A DNA stretch of 64,000 nucleotides, taken from NCBI GenBank assembly GCA_964626055.1, contig CAZVDF010000002.1:1-64000 (forward strand). The letters are read 5' to 3'. The notes beneath the pieces are model-generated. The model made no database searches and was not told the origin of the DNA. It saw nothing but the letters and a program-made list of their open reading frames with translations. Every line of letters starts with the position of its first letter. Within the stretch, counting starts at the first letter, position 1. Of this stretch, positions 35,915 through 45,225 are shown one piece after another. Source of the DNA: JAFGSG01 sp964626055 (GTDB taxonomy: Bacteria; Spirochaetota; UBA4802; JAFGDQ01). Both the position numbers and the translations under genes were made by a program.

Positions 35915-36973
35915 CTATTTCAACTTCTTTATAATATTTTTTGCCCTGTCGTTTGCAGGATCTATCTTTAACGCCTTCTCGGCAAAAGTAATTGCCTTTT
36001 CCCTGTTGTCATGTTTATCGTATAATTCCGCGAGAGCTATATATGCATCGGCATTATTCTCGTCAAGCAATATAGCTTTAAGCAATTGATCTTTTGCGAG
36101 CACTTCTTCAGGTTCTGCATTCCTGTAATAAAATATGCCGAGATAATAATTTACCTCTTTTGAATCGGGATATATATTCAAGGCCCTTTTACTGTACTCA
36201 ATGCCCTCCTTGATGTATTTTTCCCGAAGGCGGGCTGCCGAATTAACGAAATAGGACTGTTTGAATCTCACCTCGGTCAATCCTTTAAAAAGATAATATC
36301 TGTCTTCATTGTCATACATTCTTCTGACATTCTTCTCCGCTTCCCTGAATTCGGTGTTTGCGTATTCCAGCATGTCGTCATTCAGATAAATATAGCCGAG
36401 AGATAAATGAGCTTCAGGATTATTCTTGTCGATCATCAGGGCGTTTTTGTAAAAATTTATCGCTTTACCGGTTTCACCAAGCTCCCGATTAATATCACCC
36501 CTCCCGCGATATACAAAGGCGTTATTCATCCTGTTATTATTGATTCTTTGAACCACTCTGTCCCCGATATTCACCAGACGCAGTTTCCCTGTGCCGACAG
36601 CCATGTAACCGAAAGTATCGGTTTTAAAAACGGAACTTACGGTTATTTTCCCTACTATTAAATTATTACTGTTTATTATATACAATATATCACCTATGGA
36701 TACTCCTATATTGTTATACAAACGCGCAGAGGCATTTGTGCTGTCCTGGGCATTATCCGTTACCGTCCTGTCTATCTTCAAATCTGCCCCTTTTTCAATT
36801 ATTTTGCCTTTTAGTTCGGTATCCCATCCCATTGTATCGCCCTGTGTATAATAAGCCTTAATAAATCTCTGATTATCATCCATGATCATATTTGCGGCGA
36901 TCAATGAATAAGAAGCGTTCAAATTAAAACTGATACCAAATATAATTGATAGTAACAGATATTTACTTCTCAT
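35915..36973 (-). CDS. Secreted TPR-repeat protein
   Basis: This 352-residue protein has an N-terminal hydrophobic signal (~1-20). The first half (~25-140) is a beta-rich region of unknown fold with IGDILYIINSNNLIVGKITV. The second half holds at least four TPR units: AINFYKNALMIDKNNPEAHLSLGYIY, EYSKRALNIYPDSKEV and ITFAEKALKIDPANDRA are visible. TPRs mediate protein contacts. Its start overlaps the stop of the M23 peptidase gene by one base (TAATG), so the two are translated together and probably act in the same envelope process. Confidence 0.75.
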   Translation of the reverse strand: MRSKYLLLSIIFGISFNLNASYSLIAANMIMDDNQRFIKAYYTQGDTMGWDTELKGKIIEKGADLKIDRTVTDNAQDSTNASARLYNNIGVSIGDILYIINSNNLIVGKITVSSVFKTDTFGYMAVGTGKLRLVNIGDRVVQRINNNRMNNAFVYRGRGDINRELGETGKAINFYKNALMIDKNNPEAHLSLGYIYLNDDMLEYANTEFREAEKNVRRMYDNEDRYYLFKGLTEVRFKQSYFVNSAARLREKYIKEGIEYSKRALNIYPDSKEVNYYLGIFYYRNAEPEEVLAKDQLLKAILLDENNADAYIALAELYDKHDNREKAITFAEKALKIDPANDRAKNIIKKLK

Positions 36974-38118
36974 TATTTTAAAAACCTGTATGGATTTAAC
37001 GGCGTAACGTATTTTCTGATCTCAAAATGAAGATGCGGTCCGGTAACAGCGCCCGACATCCCCGATAAAGCAATCATTTCGCCCCTTTTTACATTATCTC
37101 CCGCAGACACTTTATTTTCTTTAGTGTGCGCATATACCGTAATATATCCCTCTTTATGTTTAAGTATTACAACCCTGCCGTAGCCTGTTTTCCAGCCGCT
37201 GAAGATCGTCTCACCGTCTGCAGCGGCTTTCACTGGTGTTCCGATCTCTGCCCCTATATCCACACCGCAGTGAAATTTGGATCTGTTTTTAATGGGGTCG
37301 ACTCTTTTCCCGAAAGCCGATGTTATGGATCCGTTCAACGGCCAGCTGAATACAGGTTTATTCTTTTCATCAACTTTCTGAATAACATTTATCTCATAGT
37401 TTCCAGTTTTATCTGTTTTTTCTATTCCTGGATTTCCCGCAGTATATTTGCCGCTTTCCTCTTTTGTCTTTATCTCACGGTTGAAATTTCCGTCGCTTTT
37501 TTCAGCCCGCGGAGCGGCATCCGGAATAAATAATAAGTCGCCATCTCTAATAATATTTCTTTTTATTTTATTCTGGCTGATAATAATATTTTTATTTATT
37601 CCGTACTTTTTCGACAGCCCGCCGATAGTTTCATTTTTCCGGACTCTATGATCAATTCCCATTTTGTTGGGAACTAAAATTATTTTCCCCGGATTCAATC
37701 TATTCGGATTATTAATATGGTTCGCCTTTATGATTAATTTATGATCTGTTCCATATTTTTTTGCAATTGACCAGAGATTCTCATTTTTGTTGATTTTATG
37801 CAATGTAAAATGCCATTTATTATCCTGCTTTTGCAGTGCGTTTATCAAGCTGTTTTTGTTATTGAATTTATCTTTTAAATCAATATTGTTAAATGAATCG
37901 TTATAAATAATCGAGCCTTCAAAGTTATTATTTTCAGCATTATTCCAAAAATTATCGCCACCAGACTCTATACCTTTAACGATGATCGCGTTCTCTATAT
38001 CTTCAAGTCCGGCCTTTTTCTTTAGCGGCTCAATAATATTACCCGGCACGATCTTGGTACTATTGAATATCAAAACCATTATTACCGGGATTATCATTAA
38101 TTTTTTAAAATGTTTCAT
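36973..38118 (-). CDS. LysM-containing M23 metallopeptidase
   Basis: This 381-residue protein has an N-terminal hydrophobic segment (~7-24), two LysM domains (~100-147 with NENLWSIAKKYGTDHKLIIK and ~155-200 with NETIGGLSKKYG), a linker, and a C-terminal M23 domain. The zinc ligands are in KFHCGVDIG and GPHLHFEIRK. The layout matches NlpD/EnvC and lysostaphin-like murein hydrolases. It should bind peptidoglycan through LysM and cut cross-bridges, or act as an amidase activator; the full HxxxD/HxH set favours an active enzyme. It is coupled to the TPR gene downstream. Confidence 0.9.
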   Translation of the reverse strand: MKHFKKLMIIPVIMVLIFNSTKIVPGNIIEPLKKKAGLEDIENAIIVKGIESGGDNFWNNAENNNFEGSIIYNDSFNNIDLKDKFNNKNSLINALQKQDNKWHFTLHKINKNENLWSIAKKYGTDHKLIIKANHINNPNRLNPGKIILVPNKMGIDHRVRKNETIGGLSKKYGINKNIIISQNKIKRNIIRDGDLLFIPDAAPRAEKSDGNFNREIKTKEESGKYTAGNPGIEKTDKTGNYEINVIQKVDEKNKPVFSWPLNGSITSAFGKRVDPIKNRSKFHCGVDIGAEIGTPVKAAADGETIFSGWKTGYGRVVILKHKEGYITVYAHTKENKVSAGDNVKRGEMIALSGMSGAVTGPHLHFEIRKYVTPLNPYRFLK

Positions 38119-38153
38119 AATATTAATAAAATCGGAAAATTCATGCTCTTTCT

Positions 38154-39263
38154 TTATCCAATTAGATTTTCATATAATTCCATTATTTTTTGCTTTAATT
38201 CCGGAATTCCTGTATTTTTAAGAGCCGAACCCGTAATGGCATTGGCATATTTGTTCGTAACAATGCCGACATTTTCGGCAGAATCGGCTTTATTAAAAAA
38301 TAATATCAAAGGCTTATTATTAACTCCAAGGCTGACAAGTTCCTTATCGACAACGTCCATCTTTTTTTCAATATTTTCCGAAGTTACATCAACTACATGT
38401 ATTAAAAAATCTGCATTTGCAATTTCTTCCAGAGTGGATTTAAACGATTCCAGAAGATTGGCCGGCAGATTTCTGATGAAACCGACCGTATCGGTAAGAA
38501 GTATTTTTTTATCAGGTTCAAGAAAAACCACTCTGGTATAGGAATCCAGAGTGGCAAAAAGCCTGTCTTCAACAAACAGATCATCTTTTGCCAGATTGTT
38601 TATAAGAGTGGATTTACCCGCGTTGGTATAGCCTACAACAGCTCCCTTTATAATACCGGATCTTGATTTTCTGATAAGCTTCCTGTGCCTGGAAATCTGT
38701 TCAAGCCTCGTATTAAGCTTTGAGATCCTGCGCAATATATGCCTTCTGTCCGTCTCAAGCATTTTTTCGCCCGGGCCCCGTGTTCCTATTCCTCCCCCGG
38801 TCTGGGATAGAACACCGCCAAGACCTTTCAATCTGGGCAAAATATATCTTAACTGGGCAAGCTCAACCTGTATAAGAGCTTCATTACTTTTAGCGCGTTT
38901 TGCAAAAATATCGAGAATGATCTCGGTCCTGCATACCACTCTGCATTTTAAACTCTCTTCAAGATTTCTTACCTGCGCGGGTTTCATCTGATCGACATCG
39001 AAAACGACCAGAGAAATTTTTTCATCTTTTATCGTATTTTTAAGGATTTCCAGGTTTCCAGAACCGATTAAATAAGCCGGATCTATTTTATCTCTTTTTA
39101 TAATGCGCGAGTCCGCTATAACAGCTCCGGCAGTCCTGACAAGCAATGATAACTCGTTAAGAGAATCATGAATATCCCCCGGATTCTCATTTTTAACACG
39201 CAGGCTGATGAGATAGGCTCTTTCGTTCGCGGATGACTTTATTCTATTTACCGAAGCATCCAT
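38154..39263 (-). CDS. hflX: GTPase HflX (ribosome-associated)
   Basis: This ~369-residue protein has the HflX N-terminal domain (AGAVIADSRIIKRDKIDPAYLIGSG), a coiled linker with GGIGTRGPGEKMLETDRR, and the GTPase domain with GYTNAGKSTLIN (G1), LTDTVGFIRNLP (G3) and FFNKAD (G4). HflX splits stalled ribosomes. I take the ATG at 39263, with AAGG about ten bases upstream; a TTG codon lies just before it. It overlaps the DUF192 gene by 20 bases, so the two are coupled. Confidence 0.93.
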   Translation of the reverse strand: MDASVNRIKSSANERAYLISLRVKNENPGDIHDSLNELSLLVRTAGAVIADSRIIKRDKIDPAYLIGSGNLEILKNTIKDEKISLVVFDVDQMKPAQVRNLEESLKCRVVCRTEIILDIFAKRAKSNEALIQVELAQLRYILPRLKGLGGVLSQTGGGIGTRGPGEKMLETDRRHILRRISKLNTRLEQISRHRKLIRKSRSGIIKGAVVGYTNAGKSTLINNLAKDDLFVEDRLFATLDSYTRVVFLEPDKKILLTDTVGFIRNLPANLLESFKSTLEEIANADFLIHVVDVTSENIEKKMDVVDKELVSLGVNNKPLILFFNKADSAENVGIVTNKYANAITGSALKNTGIPELKQKIMELYENLIG

Positions 39264-39732
39264 CAATAATTACCTTGGAGCCTTCTTTTATATTGTGTTT
39301 CTTAAACCAGTCTTTATATACTTCCAGGGCGTACATTGCGGGCTTTTGGGAAGGGTATCTTGCGGTTGTGTCCAGAGGTCTCATGTAATGGATCTCGTTT
39401 ATAAGACCATGGCGGCTTATATAAGCTATATTCAAAGGGATATATGTGTTCATCATCCAGAATTCACGGTATGTCTCATCTGTGAATACAAAAAGCATTC
39501 CGTTGTTTTCTCCAAGTTTATCGCGGAACATAAGACCTTTTGCCCTGCTTTCATCGGTATCAGCTATCTCGACTTTTAACCTTATCTTATTATTCTGATT
39601 ATTGAGGATATAAATATCGCAGGATCTGTTTTTTGCCGTAATATTTTCCTGTGAACAAAACAATTCAAAAATACAAATAACGAAAAAAATCAGAAGATTT
39701 AGTTTTTGTATTATACGGAAGTTATTGAACAT
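39244..39732 (-). CDS. DUF192 secreted protein
   Basis: This 162-residue protein has an N-terminal hydrophobic segment (~10-28), then VEIADTDESRAKGLMFRDKL, GMLFVFTDETYREFWMMNTY and IPLNIAYI, the hallmark of DUF192. The C-terminal YALEVYKDWFKKHNIKEGSKV is also typical. The fold is a small beta barrel and the function is unproven. A signal peptide with a possible lipobox (ELFCS) suggests an envelope location. It lies between an OMP-like gene (3-base gap) and hflX (overlap) in one transcript. Confidence 0.85.
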   Translation of the reverse strand: MFNNFRIIQKLNLLIFFVICIFELFCSQENITAKNRSCDIYILNNQNNKIRLKVEIADTDESRAKGLMFRDKLGENNGMLFVFTDETYREFWMMNTYIPLNIAYISRHGLINEIHYMRPLDTTARYPSQKPAMYALEVYKDWFKKHNIKEGSKVIIDGCFGK

Positions 39733-39735
39733 AAT

Positions 39736-40482
39736 TTAAAATTCGTCGTTGTATTCAATGCGAAGTATCCTGTTCGAACGCGATTTTCTCTGCATTAATA
39801 AATCGAATTCTACTCCCAGACGGTTCAGGTAGCTGTATTTTAATCCGAGATTCAGCATCCATTCTCTCGGCCTCGAAAAATCGCTGTATATTCTATCGCC
39901 CTCAGCTTTGAAGACAACGGAATTCCCGATCGGTACATCGAAAGAAACGAAATAGGACGTATCTTCGGGTACATAGTAAGGCTGCATCGGCACGCGCACT
40001 CCGAAATGGAAATGCTGCTCATCGTCGAGAAGATAGATCGGTTTAGTAACGACAAAGTATGGCCCGTAAATCATCCTGTTTAATTTATTCTCAGCGTTGT
40101 ATGTTTTGCCTTCCTGCCCGATATAAAACGAATCGTATCCGATCGCAAAAGAAATCGGAAATCTTTCCCATCCGTCGGTAAATTTTAACTTCGCAATAAC
40201 TCCGGGAGCATGGGGTTCCGGGTCATCCTTTCCGAGTGCGCTCTGAACATCGAAGGAAGCTCCAAGGTAAAAATTATCATGAAGCCCCATAAAAGCCTTG
40301 AGCTCAACGCCGCCTCTGTCATAGGCCAGAAATGAAAATTGATACATCCCCTTTTCAACAGTATAAGCCGTAGGAGTATCGATTACATAGTTGGTTTTTG
40401 TATAATTTTCCGCAAATGATTTAATATGGATCGCAGACATTAAAACTATTAAAGTGATTGAAATATATAATTTTTTCATCAT
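39736..40482 (-). CDS. Secreted beta-barrel-like protein
   Basis: This 248-residue protein has a signal peptide (MMKKLYISITLIVLMSAIHI, cut near SFA at ~24). The mature part is rich in alternating strands (YQFSFLAYDRGGVELKAFMG, FPISFAIGYDSFYIG, HFHFGVRVPM) and ends in an aromatic residue (EYNDEF), as in outer-membrane barrels. I do not recognise a named family. It is the first gene of the run that leads to DUF192 and hflX. Upstream lies a 466-base gap holding the nested repeat element at 40701-40902. Confidence 0.65.
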   Translation of the reverse strand: MMKKLYISITLIVLMSAIHIKSFAENYTKTNYVIDTPTAYTVEKGMYQFSFLAYDRGGVELKAFMGLHDNFYLGASFDVQSALGKDDPEPHAPGVIAKLKFTDGWERFPISFAIGYDSFYIGQEGKTYNAENKLNRMIYGPYFVVTKPIYLLDDEQHFHFGVRVPMQPYYVPEDTSYFVSFDVPIGNSVVFKAEGDRIYSDFSRPREWMLNLGLKYSYLNRLGVEFDLLMQRKSRSNRILRIEYNDEF

Positions 40483-40700
40483 AAATTATTTATATAAGTG
40501 TTGTTTATTTAAAAATTATCTCAAATTATAAAAGTGATTAAACATTGATTGGAATATCTACCAGTTATTTTTAATATCGGTAACACTTCACTATTAAAAT
40601 AAAAAATTCCGCGATCAATAATAATTCAGGAGTCACTTATTTTTCTTGCAATTTATCACGCATCCTGCTTTATTCTGTTTAATCAATTCCGGTGAATAAT

Positions 40701-40902
40701 TAAAAGTGCGTTCCAAAACCTATATGAAGCAAAAGACGATCAATGGCAATATCAATAATATCTATAATTTCCTACGGAACTCGGCCTTCGACCTCAGACA
40801 GTCCTCGGAAATTATAGATATTATTGATATTGCTCTGCATGTATAGTTCTCAACAGTAATACAAATTTATCCCAAAATGATAGTTTTTGGGATGCACTCT
40901 AA
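40701..40902. mobile_element. ~200-bp MITE-like element with nested inverted repeats
   Basis: The ends at 40701-40723 and 40880-40902 are 23-base inverted repeats matching at about 18 of 23 positions. Inside lies a second, perfect inverted repeat (40746-40772 with 40807-40833). The left end is identical over 23 bases to 55864-55886, and related fragments lie near 51523-51623 and 54640-54682. There is no transposase gene within. AATTA occurs next to both ends and may be a target duplication. The rest of the 40483-40949 gap shows no gene. Confidence 0.65.
40746..40833. repeat. Long hairpin with perfect 27-bp arms, inside the MITE-like element
   Basis: The arms at 40746-40772 and 40807-40833 are perfectly complementary. 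The 34-base interior begins with TACGGAA and ends with GTCCTC directly before the right arm, as in the hairpin at 3979-4109. The arms of the two hairpins share no sequence. Confidence 0.85.
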
Positions 40903-40949
40903 TTAATAAAACGGCAAACGGCTATTCAGGCAATGCTTAATTAATCTAT

Positions 40950-42059
40950 ATGCTAAAAAGAAGATCCACAGTATCAACCAGATTCGTAATTACAACAGCA
41001 ATCGTTTATTCAATCATTATTTTACTTCTGGCATTTTCCTTTCTGTATGTCCTTACGATCAATTCAAATATTCTGAAAGAAATATTACAAAAAAACAATG
41101 ACGCATATCTGTTGAAAAAAACAGGACTGGTCATTGAAGCATTAATGGGAAAAGAGATTAAAAATTTAAAGGAACTTTCAGACAAACTCAAAAACTACTG
41201 CGCAAAGGATAACGAATTTTTATATATTTTAATATATTCGAACACACCTGACGAAAATTACTTCAGAATCCGGAAAAAAATCTCACTAAACGACTCTTTT
41301 AAAATAACCGCAGGATATGAAAGACCGATACAGGAACAAAAAGACGTAAATTATTTAAAAGCCGGTATTTCCAGACCGGTTATTGATCAGACAATTTATT
41401 CTTTAAATAATCAATATTATAAAACCGTCTATCATCCCATACAAATAAAAAGTCCCTTCGTTGTTGAATTCTTTATTTCAGCATCGGAAGTAATAACCGC
41501 TCTGAATGATTATTCGGAAAAAATAAACAAAATTAAACAATATTCCGTCATAATCACTGCCGGCGCGGTAGTGATAATTATAATAACCATGCTTCTTTTT
41601 AACTATAGTTTTTCATTACTGATTAAAAATCTTTCAGGGCATTTGAAGAAAGTTGCGGAAGGATCGCTTAATTTAGATATGATAAAAGCAAAGGACGACG
41701 ATTTGAATGCGCTTGCACTTTCCTTTAACGGCATCTTCTCGGAATTAAAAACTAAAAAAGATATGCACGGGGAATTGTTCAAAACGGGCGTTAATATGCT
41801 GAAACAGGGAACTTACGATGATGCAATTGCCGTCTTTAAAACTCTTCTGATAATAAAGCCGAATACTTTCGGCTCGTGTTTTAATCTTGGCGTAGCCTAC
41901 GCTAAAAACAGGCAATTCGATCTTTCGCTTGAAATGTTTGAAAAAGCGTTAAATGTCAGTCACGGACACGATGTTACAATTGATTACATCTCAAGGGTAA
42001 AAAGGTTGCTGGAAGCACAGAAGAATAATGCACAGGCATCTGCAGAAATTAAAAAATAA
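40950..42059 (+). CDS. Membrane protein with HAMP domain and TPR tail
   Basis: This 369-residue protein has a first membrane helix (~13-36), an extracytoplasmic sensor region (~37-197), a second membrane helix (~199-219), a HAMP-like linker (~220-265; LKKVAEGSLNLDMIKAKDDDLNALALSF) and then two TPR units (~280-350; KQGTYDDAIAVFKTLLIIKPN, FNLGVAYAKNRQFDLSLEMFEKAL). It looks like a signal sensor, but there is no kinase, cyclase or methyl-accepting domain. Output probably runs through protein contacts at the TPR. It ends overlapping the start of uvrC by 32 bases. Confidence 0.72.
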   Translation: MLKRRSTVSTRFVITTAIVYSIIILLLAFSFLYVLTINSNILKEILQKNNDAYLLKKTGLVIEALMGKEIKNLKELSDKLKNYCAKDNEFLYILIYSNTPDENYFRIRKKISLNDSFKITAGYERPIQEQKDVNYLKAGISRPVIDQTIYSLNNQYYKTVYHPIQIKSPFVVEFFISASEVITALNDYSEKINKIKQYSVIITAGAVVIIIITMLLFNYSFSLLIKNLSGHLKKVAEGSLNLDMIKAKDDDLNALALSFNGIFSELKTKKDMHGELFKTGVNMLKQGTYDDAIAVFKTLLIIKPNTFGSCFNLGVAYAKNRQFDLSLEMFEKALNVSHGHDVTIDYISRVKRLLEAQKNNAQASAEIKK

Positions 42060-43854
42060 AGCGGCGAACGCTCCGGATGAACCCGGGGTTTATCTGATGA
42101 AAGATTTTTCCGGCAATATTATATATGTCGGGAAAGCTTTATCACTCAGAAAAAGAGTTTCATCTTACTTCCAGAAACTGTCTTCTAAGACAGCCCGCGA
42201 TCCCAAGGTAATCATTCTCGTACGGCATATATATGATTTTGAGTACGTAATAACCGATTCCGAGATTGAAGCGCTGATCCTCGAAAGCACTCTAATAAAA
42301 AAATATAAACCGAGATATAATGTAAGGCTCAAGGATGATAAGAGATATCCGTATATTGCGGTAACATTAAGCGAAACATATCCTCGCGTTATAATTACCC
42401 GTAAACTCATCAGAAACAATGACAGATATTTCGGGCCGTATACGGATGCCGGAGCGGCAAGATCGATTGTATCGACGATCAATTCGATTTTTAAGTTCAG
42501 GCTCTGTAAAAAACCGCTGCCGTTAAAATCGGGCGAAAGGCCATGTCTGAACTTCCAGATGCAGAAATGCGCCGGCTTATGCATGGGGAAAACATCCAGG
42601 GAAGAATATATGCATATAGTCAATAATGCGATTAATTTTCTTGAAGGGAAAATACAGCCAGTAATGAATGAGCTCAATGATCTGATGGCAAAGTATTCCA
42701 AGGAACGCAGATACGAAAACGCGGCTCAGATCAGGGATATCATATTTAATATCAATAAAATATCGGAATCGCAAAAAGTATACTCAACCATAGGAACGGA
42801 TAAGGATTACATCGCTCTACAGATCAGCGGCGCCGAAGCGATAATTATTATTTTCGAATTCAGAAACGGCGTTCTTCTCGGCAGGAAGATCTCAGTATTC
42901 GGAAATATTGAATATTCGGATAAACCTGAAATATTAAAATCTTTCATTATAGATTATTATAATAATATTCAACCCCCGCCAAAAATACTTTGTGAAGACA
43001 ATATTAAGGATGACGATCTTGTCGAACAATTTTTAATAAAAAGAAGCCCGATAAAAATCAGCTTATCTCATCCAAGGACTTCCGAGGAGAAAAACATAAT
43101 CAAATTAATGCAAAAAAACCTCGACGTAATACTGGCGGAGAGGATGGCTGCAAAAATTACCGCCGATAAAAGAAAAGGCCTCGTGGAGCTAAAAGACTTA
43201 TTAAAGCTTAAGTCCGTACCCCAGGTGATAGAATGTTTTGATATATCAAATATTCAGGGTAAAAACGCGGTCGCGTCCATGGTGCAATTTAAGGATGGTA
43301 ATCCCGATAAATCCGGTTACAGAAGATATAAAATCAGGGCATACGACACGCCAAATGACCCTGCCATGATACACGAAGCGGTCGCAAGAAGAATACAGCA
43401 GATTCTTAATGATGGTATAAAATTCCCGGATCTTATAGTTGTAGACGGCGGCAAGGGGCAGCTCGGCAGAGCGCTGGAGGTAAAGAAAGCTTTTGATCTC
43501 GATATAGCAGTTGTTGCAATTGCCAAACGCCTTGAGGAAATCTTTACAGAACATTCAATCGTCCCTATTGTACTTGATAAATCATCCCAGGCGTTAAATA
43601 TCATAAAGAACATTCGAGATGAAGCGCACAGATTCGCGATCCAGTATCATAGAAAACTCAGGTCGGAGGATCTTCTGAAATCAGGTCTGGATGGCATACC
43701 GGATATAGGCGAAAAGAAAAAAAAGCTTTTATTGAAACATCTGGGATCTATTGAAAAAATAAAGACCGCATCAATCGAAGAATTAAGTGCATTGCCTGGT
43801 ATCGGAGAAAAAACCGCAAAAGTTATAAATGATTTTTTTTACAGGAAAAGCTAG
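42028..43854 (+). CDS. uvrC: Excinuclease ABC subunit C
   Basis: This 608-residue protein has the GIY-YIG nuclease at the start (GVYLMKDFSGNIIYVGKA), a Cys-rich stretch (CLNFQMQKCAGLC), a UVR region, the RNase H-like endonuclease (ECFDISNIQGKNAVASMV, VVDGGKGQLGRA) and two C-terminal helix-hairpin-helix motifs (GIPDIGEKKKKLLLKHLGS, ALPGIGEKTA). It cuts on both sides of DNA damage in nucleotide excision repair. It starts inside the HAMP-TPR gene, and its last four bases overlap the convergent PpiC gene (shared CTAG). Confidence 0.96.
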   Translation: MHRHLQKLKNKAANAPDEPGVYLMKDFSGNIIYVGKALSLRKRVSSYFQKLSSKTARDPKVIILVRHIYDFEYVITDSEIEALILESTLIKKYKPRYNVRLKDDKRYPYIAVTLSETYPRVIITRKLIRNNDRYFGPYTDAGAARSIVSTINSIFKFRLCKKPLPLKSGERPCLNFQMQKCAGLCMGKTSREEYMHIVNNAINFLEGKIQPVMNELNDLMAKYSKERRYENAAQIRDIIFNINKISESQKVYSTIGTDKDYIALQISGAEAIIIIFEFRNGVLLGRKISVFGNIEYSDKPEILKSFIIDYYNNIQPPPKILCEDNIKDDDLVEQFLIKRSPIKISLSHPRTSEEKNIIKLMQKNLDVILAERMAAKITADKRKGLVELKDLLKLKSVPQVIECFDISNIQGKNAVASMVQFKDGNPDKSGYRRYKIRAYDTPNDPAMIHEAVARRIQQILNDGIKFPDLIVVDGGKGQLGRALEVKKAFDLDIAVVAIAKRLEEIFTEHSIVPIVLDKSSQALNIIKNIRDEAHRFAIQYHRKLRSEDLLKSGLDGIPDIGEKKKKLLLKHLGSIEKIKTASIEELSALPGIGEKTAKVINDFFYRKS

Positions 43855-45206
43855 CTTGCTTTATATTCTATCTTGATTTCAACTGGATATTTCCTTTTTA
43901 ATTCATCAATGGTTTTCATAAAAATTTCGCTTTTTTTCTGTTCTTTCAGCTGTTGACGGACATATGGTATAATTTGTTCTCTTTCAATTTTATTCCTGAA
44001 TGATGCGTCCGTGCTGAATTTTTGCCCGTATTGCTGTACAAGCATTTCCATAGGAAGGTTTGCCCGGTAAGCATACTGTATCTCCGCTTCAGATACTGAA
44101 ACATCCTTAAATACAATGTTCTCCAGATAATTGCTGGATAGGAATTCATCATATATTTTTTTCACATATTTCCTGTATTTTTCGTCTTTGTCTATGGTAT
44201 AACTTTTCATTTTGTCTTCAAATATTTTTAAAAATAAAAGTTCGCGTACCATAGTCGGAATTTCTATTCCGCTTTGAAAGTATCTGGAAACTCCTTCTTT
44301 TCCGAGCATCGATTCAAGGTCTTCTCTGAATGCTTTATTATTGTATTTCAAATCGAATTTTTTAATCTCGCCCAAGATATCATTTTTTCTTTCCTGACCG
44401 GAATAAACGATAAGACCGTACTCCTTTTCCATTTCAGCCGTAAATATGCCCGGCAATAATTGCTTTTTCAGCTCATCGATCGAAGGATAGGTGGCTTCTT
44501 TGATATCCTCTGCGTATATAAGGTGATAGCCGTAAACTGTCTTAACGGGCTGTCCTGTTACTTCACCCTTTTTAAGCGAGAAAGCCGCGTCTTCAAAAGG
44601 CTTCACCATCTGGCCGCGTACAATGAAGCTTAAATCCCCGCCCTGGATGGAAGAAGGACATTCGGAGTATTTTTTTGCAAGTTCGGCAAAATTGCTTCCG
44701 TCTTTTTTTAATTCTTTCGCAATCTGGATTATCTTATTCCGAGCTTCTTCTTCCGTATGCAGGCCCTTCCCCGTCTTTACAAGAATATGACGCACATGCA
44801 CCTGGCCTTCGGTTTTATACAATTCTTTCTTCCTGTTATATTCTTCCTGAAGGATCTTTCCGGATACCGGCTGCTTTTCAGGGAGATATGTGTTGATAAA
44901 ATATTTTATGGCGGCTTCTTTTTCATACGGCTGCCATAATTTCTTAATACTATCTTCTTTTGCATAATTGACTTCCTTAATTTTGCAGAGAAGAAGTTGT
45001 TTATGTACAAGGCTGTCCAGGATATTCTTCTTAACGCTTTCTTTCCCCAGCCTTTCTACGGTTTCAGTGTTAACGTCTTTAAATGCTTCCAGTACTTCAC
45101 TTTCATAAATTACGTTCCCGTCAACAACTGCCGCCTGTTTATTTGAACAGTTTATGATAAATACAAAGCATAATAAAATCGGCATAATTCTTATTATTTC
45201 AATCAT
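43851..45206 (-). CDS. PpiC-type peptidyl-prolyl isomerase lipoprotein (SurA/PrsA-like)
   Basis: This 451-residue protein starts with a hydrophobic segment ending in FIINCSN, a loose lipobox with Cys at ~20. An N-terminal chaperone-like part is followed by a complete parvulin domain (~138-240; VHVRHILVKTG ... FAELAKKYSECPSSIQGGDLSFIVRGQMVKPFEDAAFSLKKGE), then a helical C-terminal half. This layout fits periplasmic folding helpers of outer-membrane proteins. Its stop codon overlaps that of uvrC on the other strand. GGAG lies about 11 bases before the ATG. Confidence 0.87.
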   Translation of the reverse strand: MIEIIRIMPILLCFVFIINCSNKQAAVVDGNVIYESEVLEAFKDVNTETVERLGKESVKKNILDSLVHKQLLLCKIKEVNYAKEDSIKKLWQPYEKEAAIKYFINTYLPEKQPVSGKILQEEYNRKKELYKTEGQVHVRHILVKTGKGLHTEEEARNKIIQIAKELKKDGSNFAELAKKYSECPSSIQGGDLSFIVRGQMVKPFEDAAFSLKKGEVTGQPVKTVYGYHLIYAEDIKEATYPSIDELKKQLLPGIFTAEMEKEYGLIVYSGQERKNDILGEIKKFDLKYNNKAFREDLESMLGKEGVSRYFQSGIEIPTMVRELLFLKIFEDKMKSYTIDKDEKYRKYVKKIYDEFLSSNYLENIVFKDVSVSEAEIQYAYRANLPMEMLVQQYGQKFSTDASFRNKIEREQIIPYVRQQLKEQKKSEIFMKTIDELKRKYPVEIKIEYKAS

Positions 45207-45225
45207 CTATATATGGATCTCCTTG

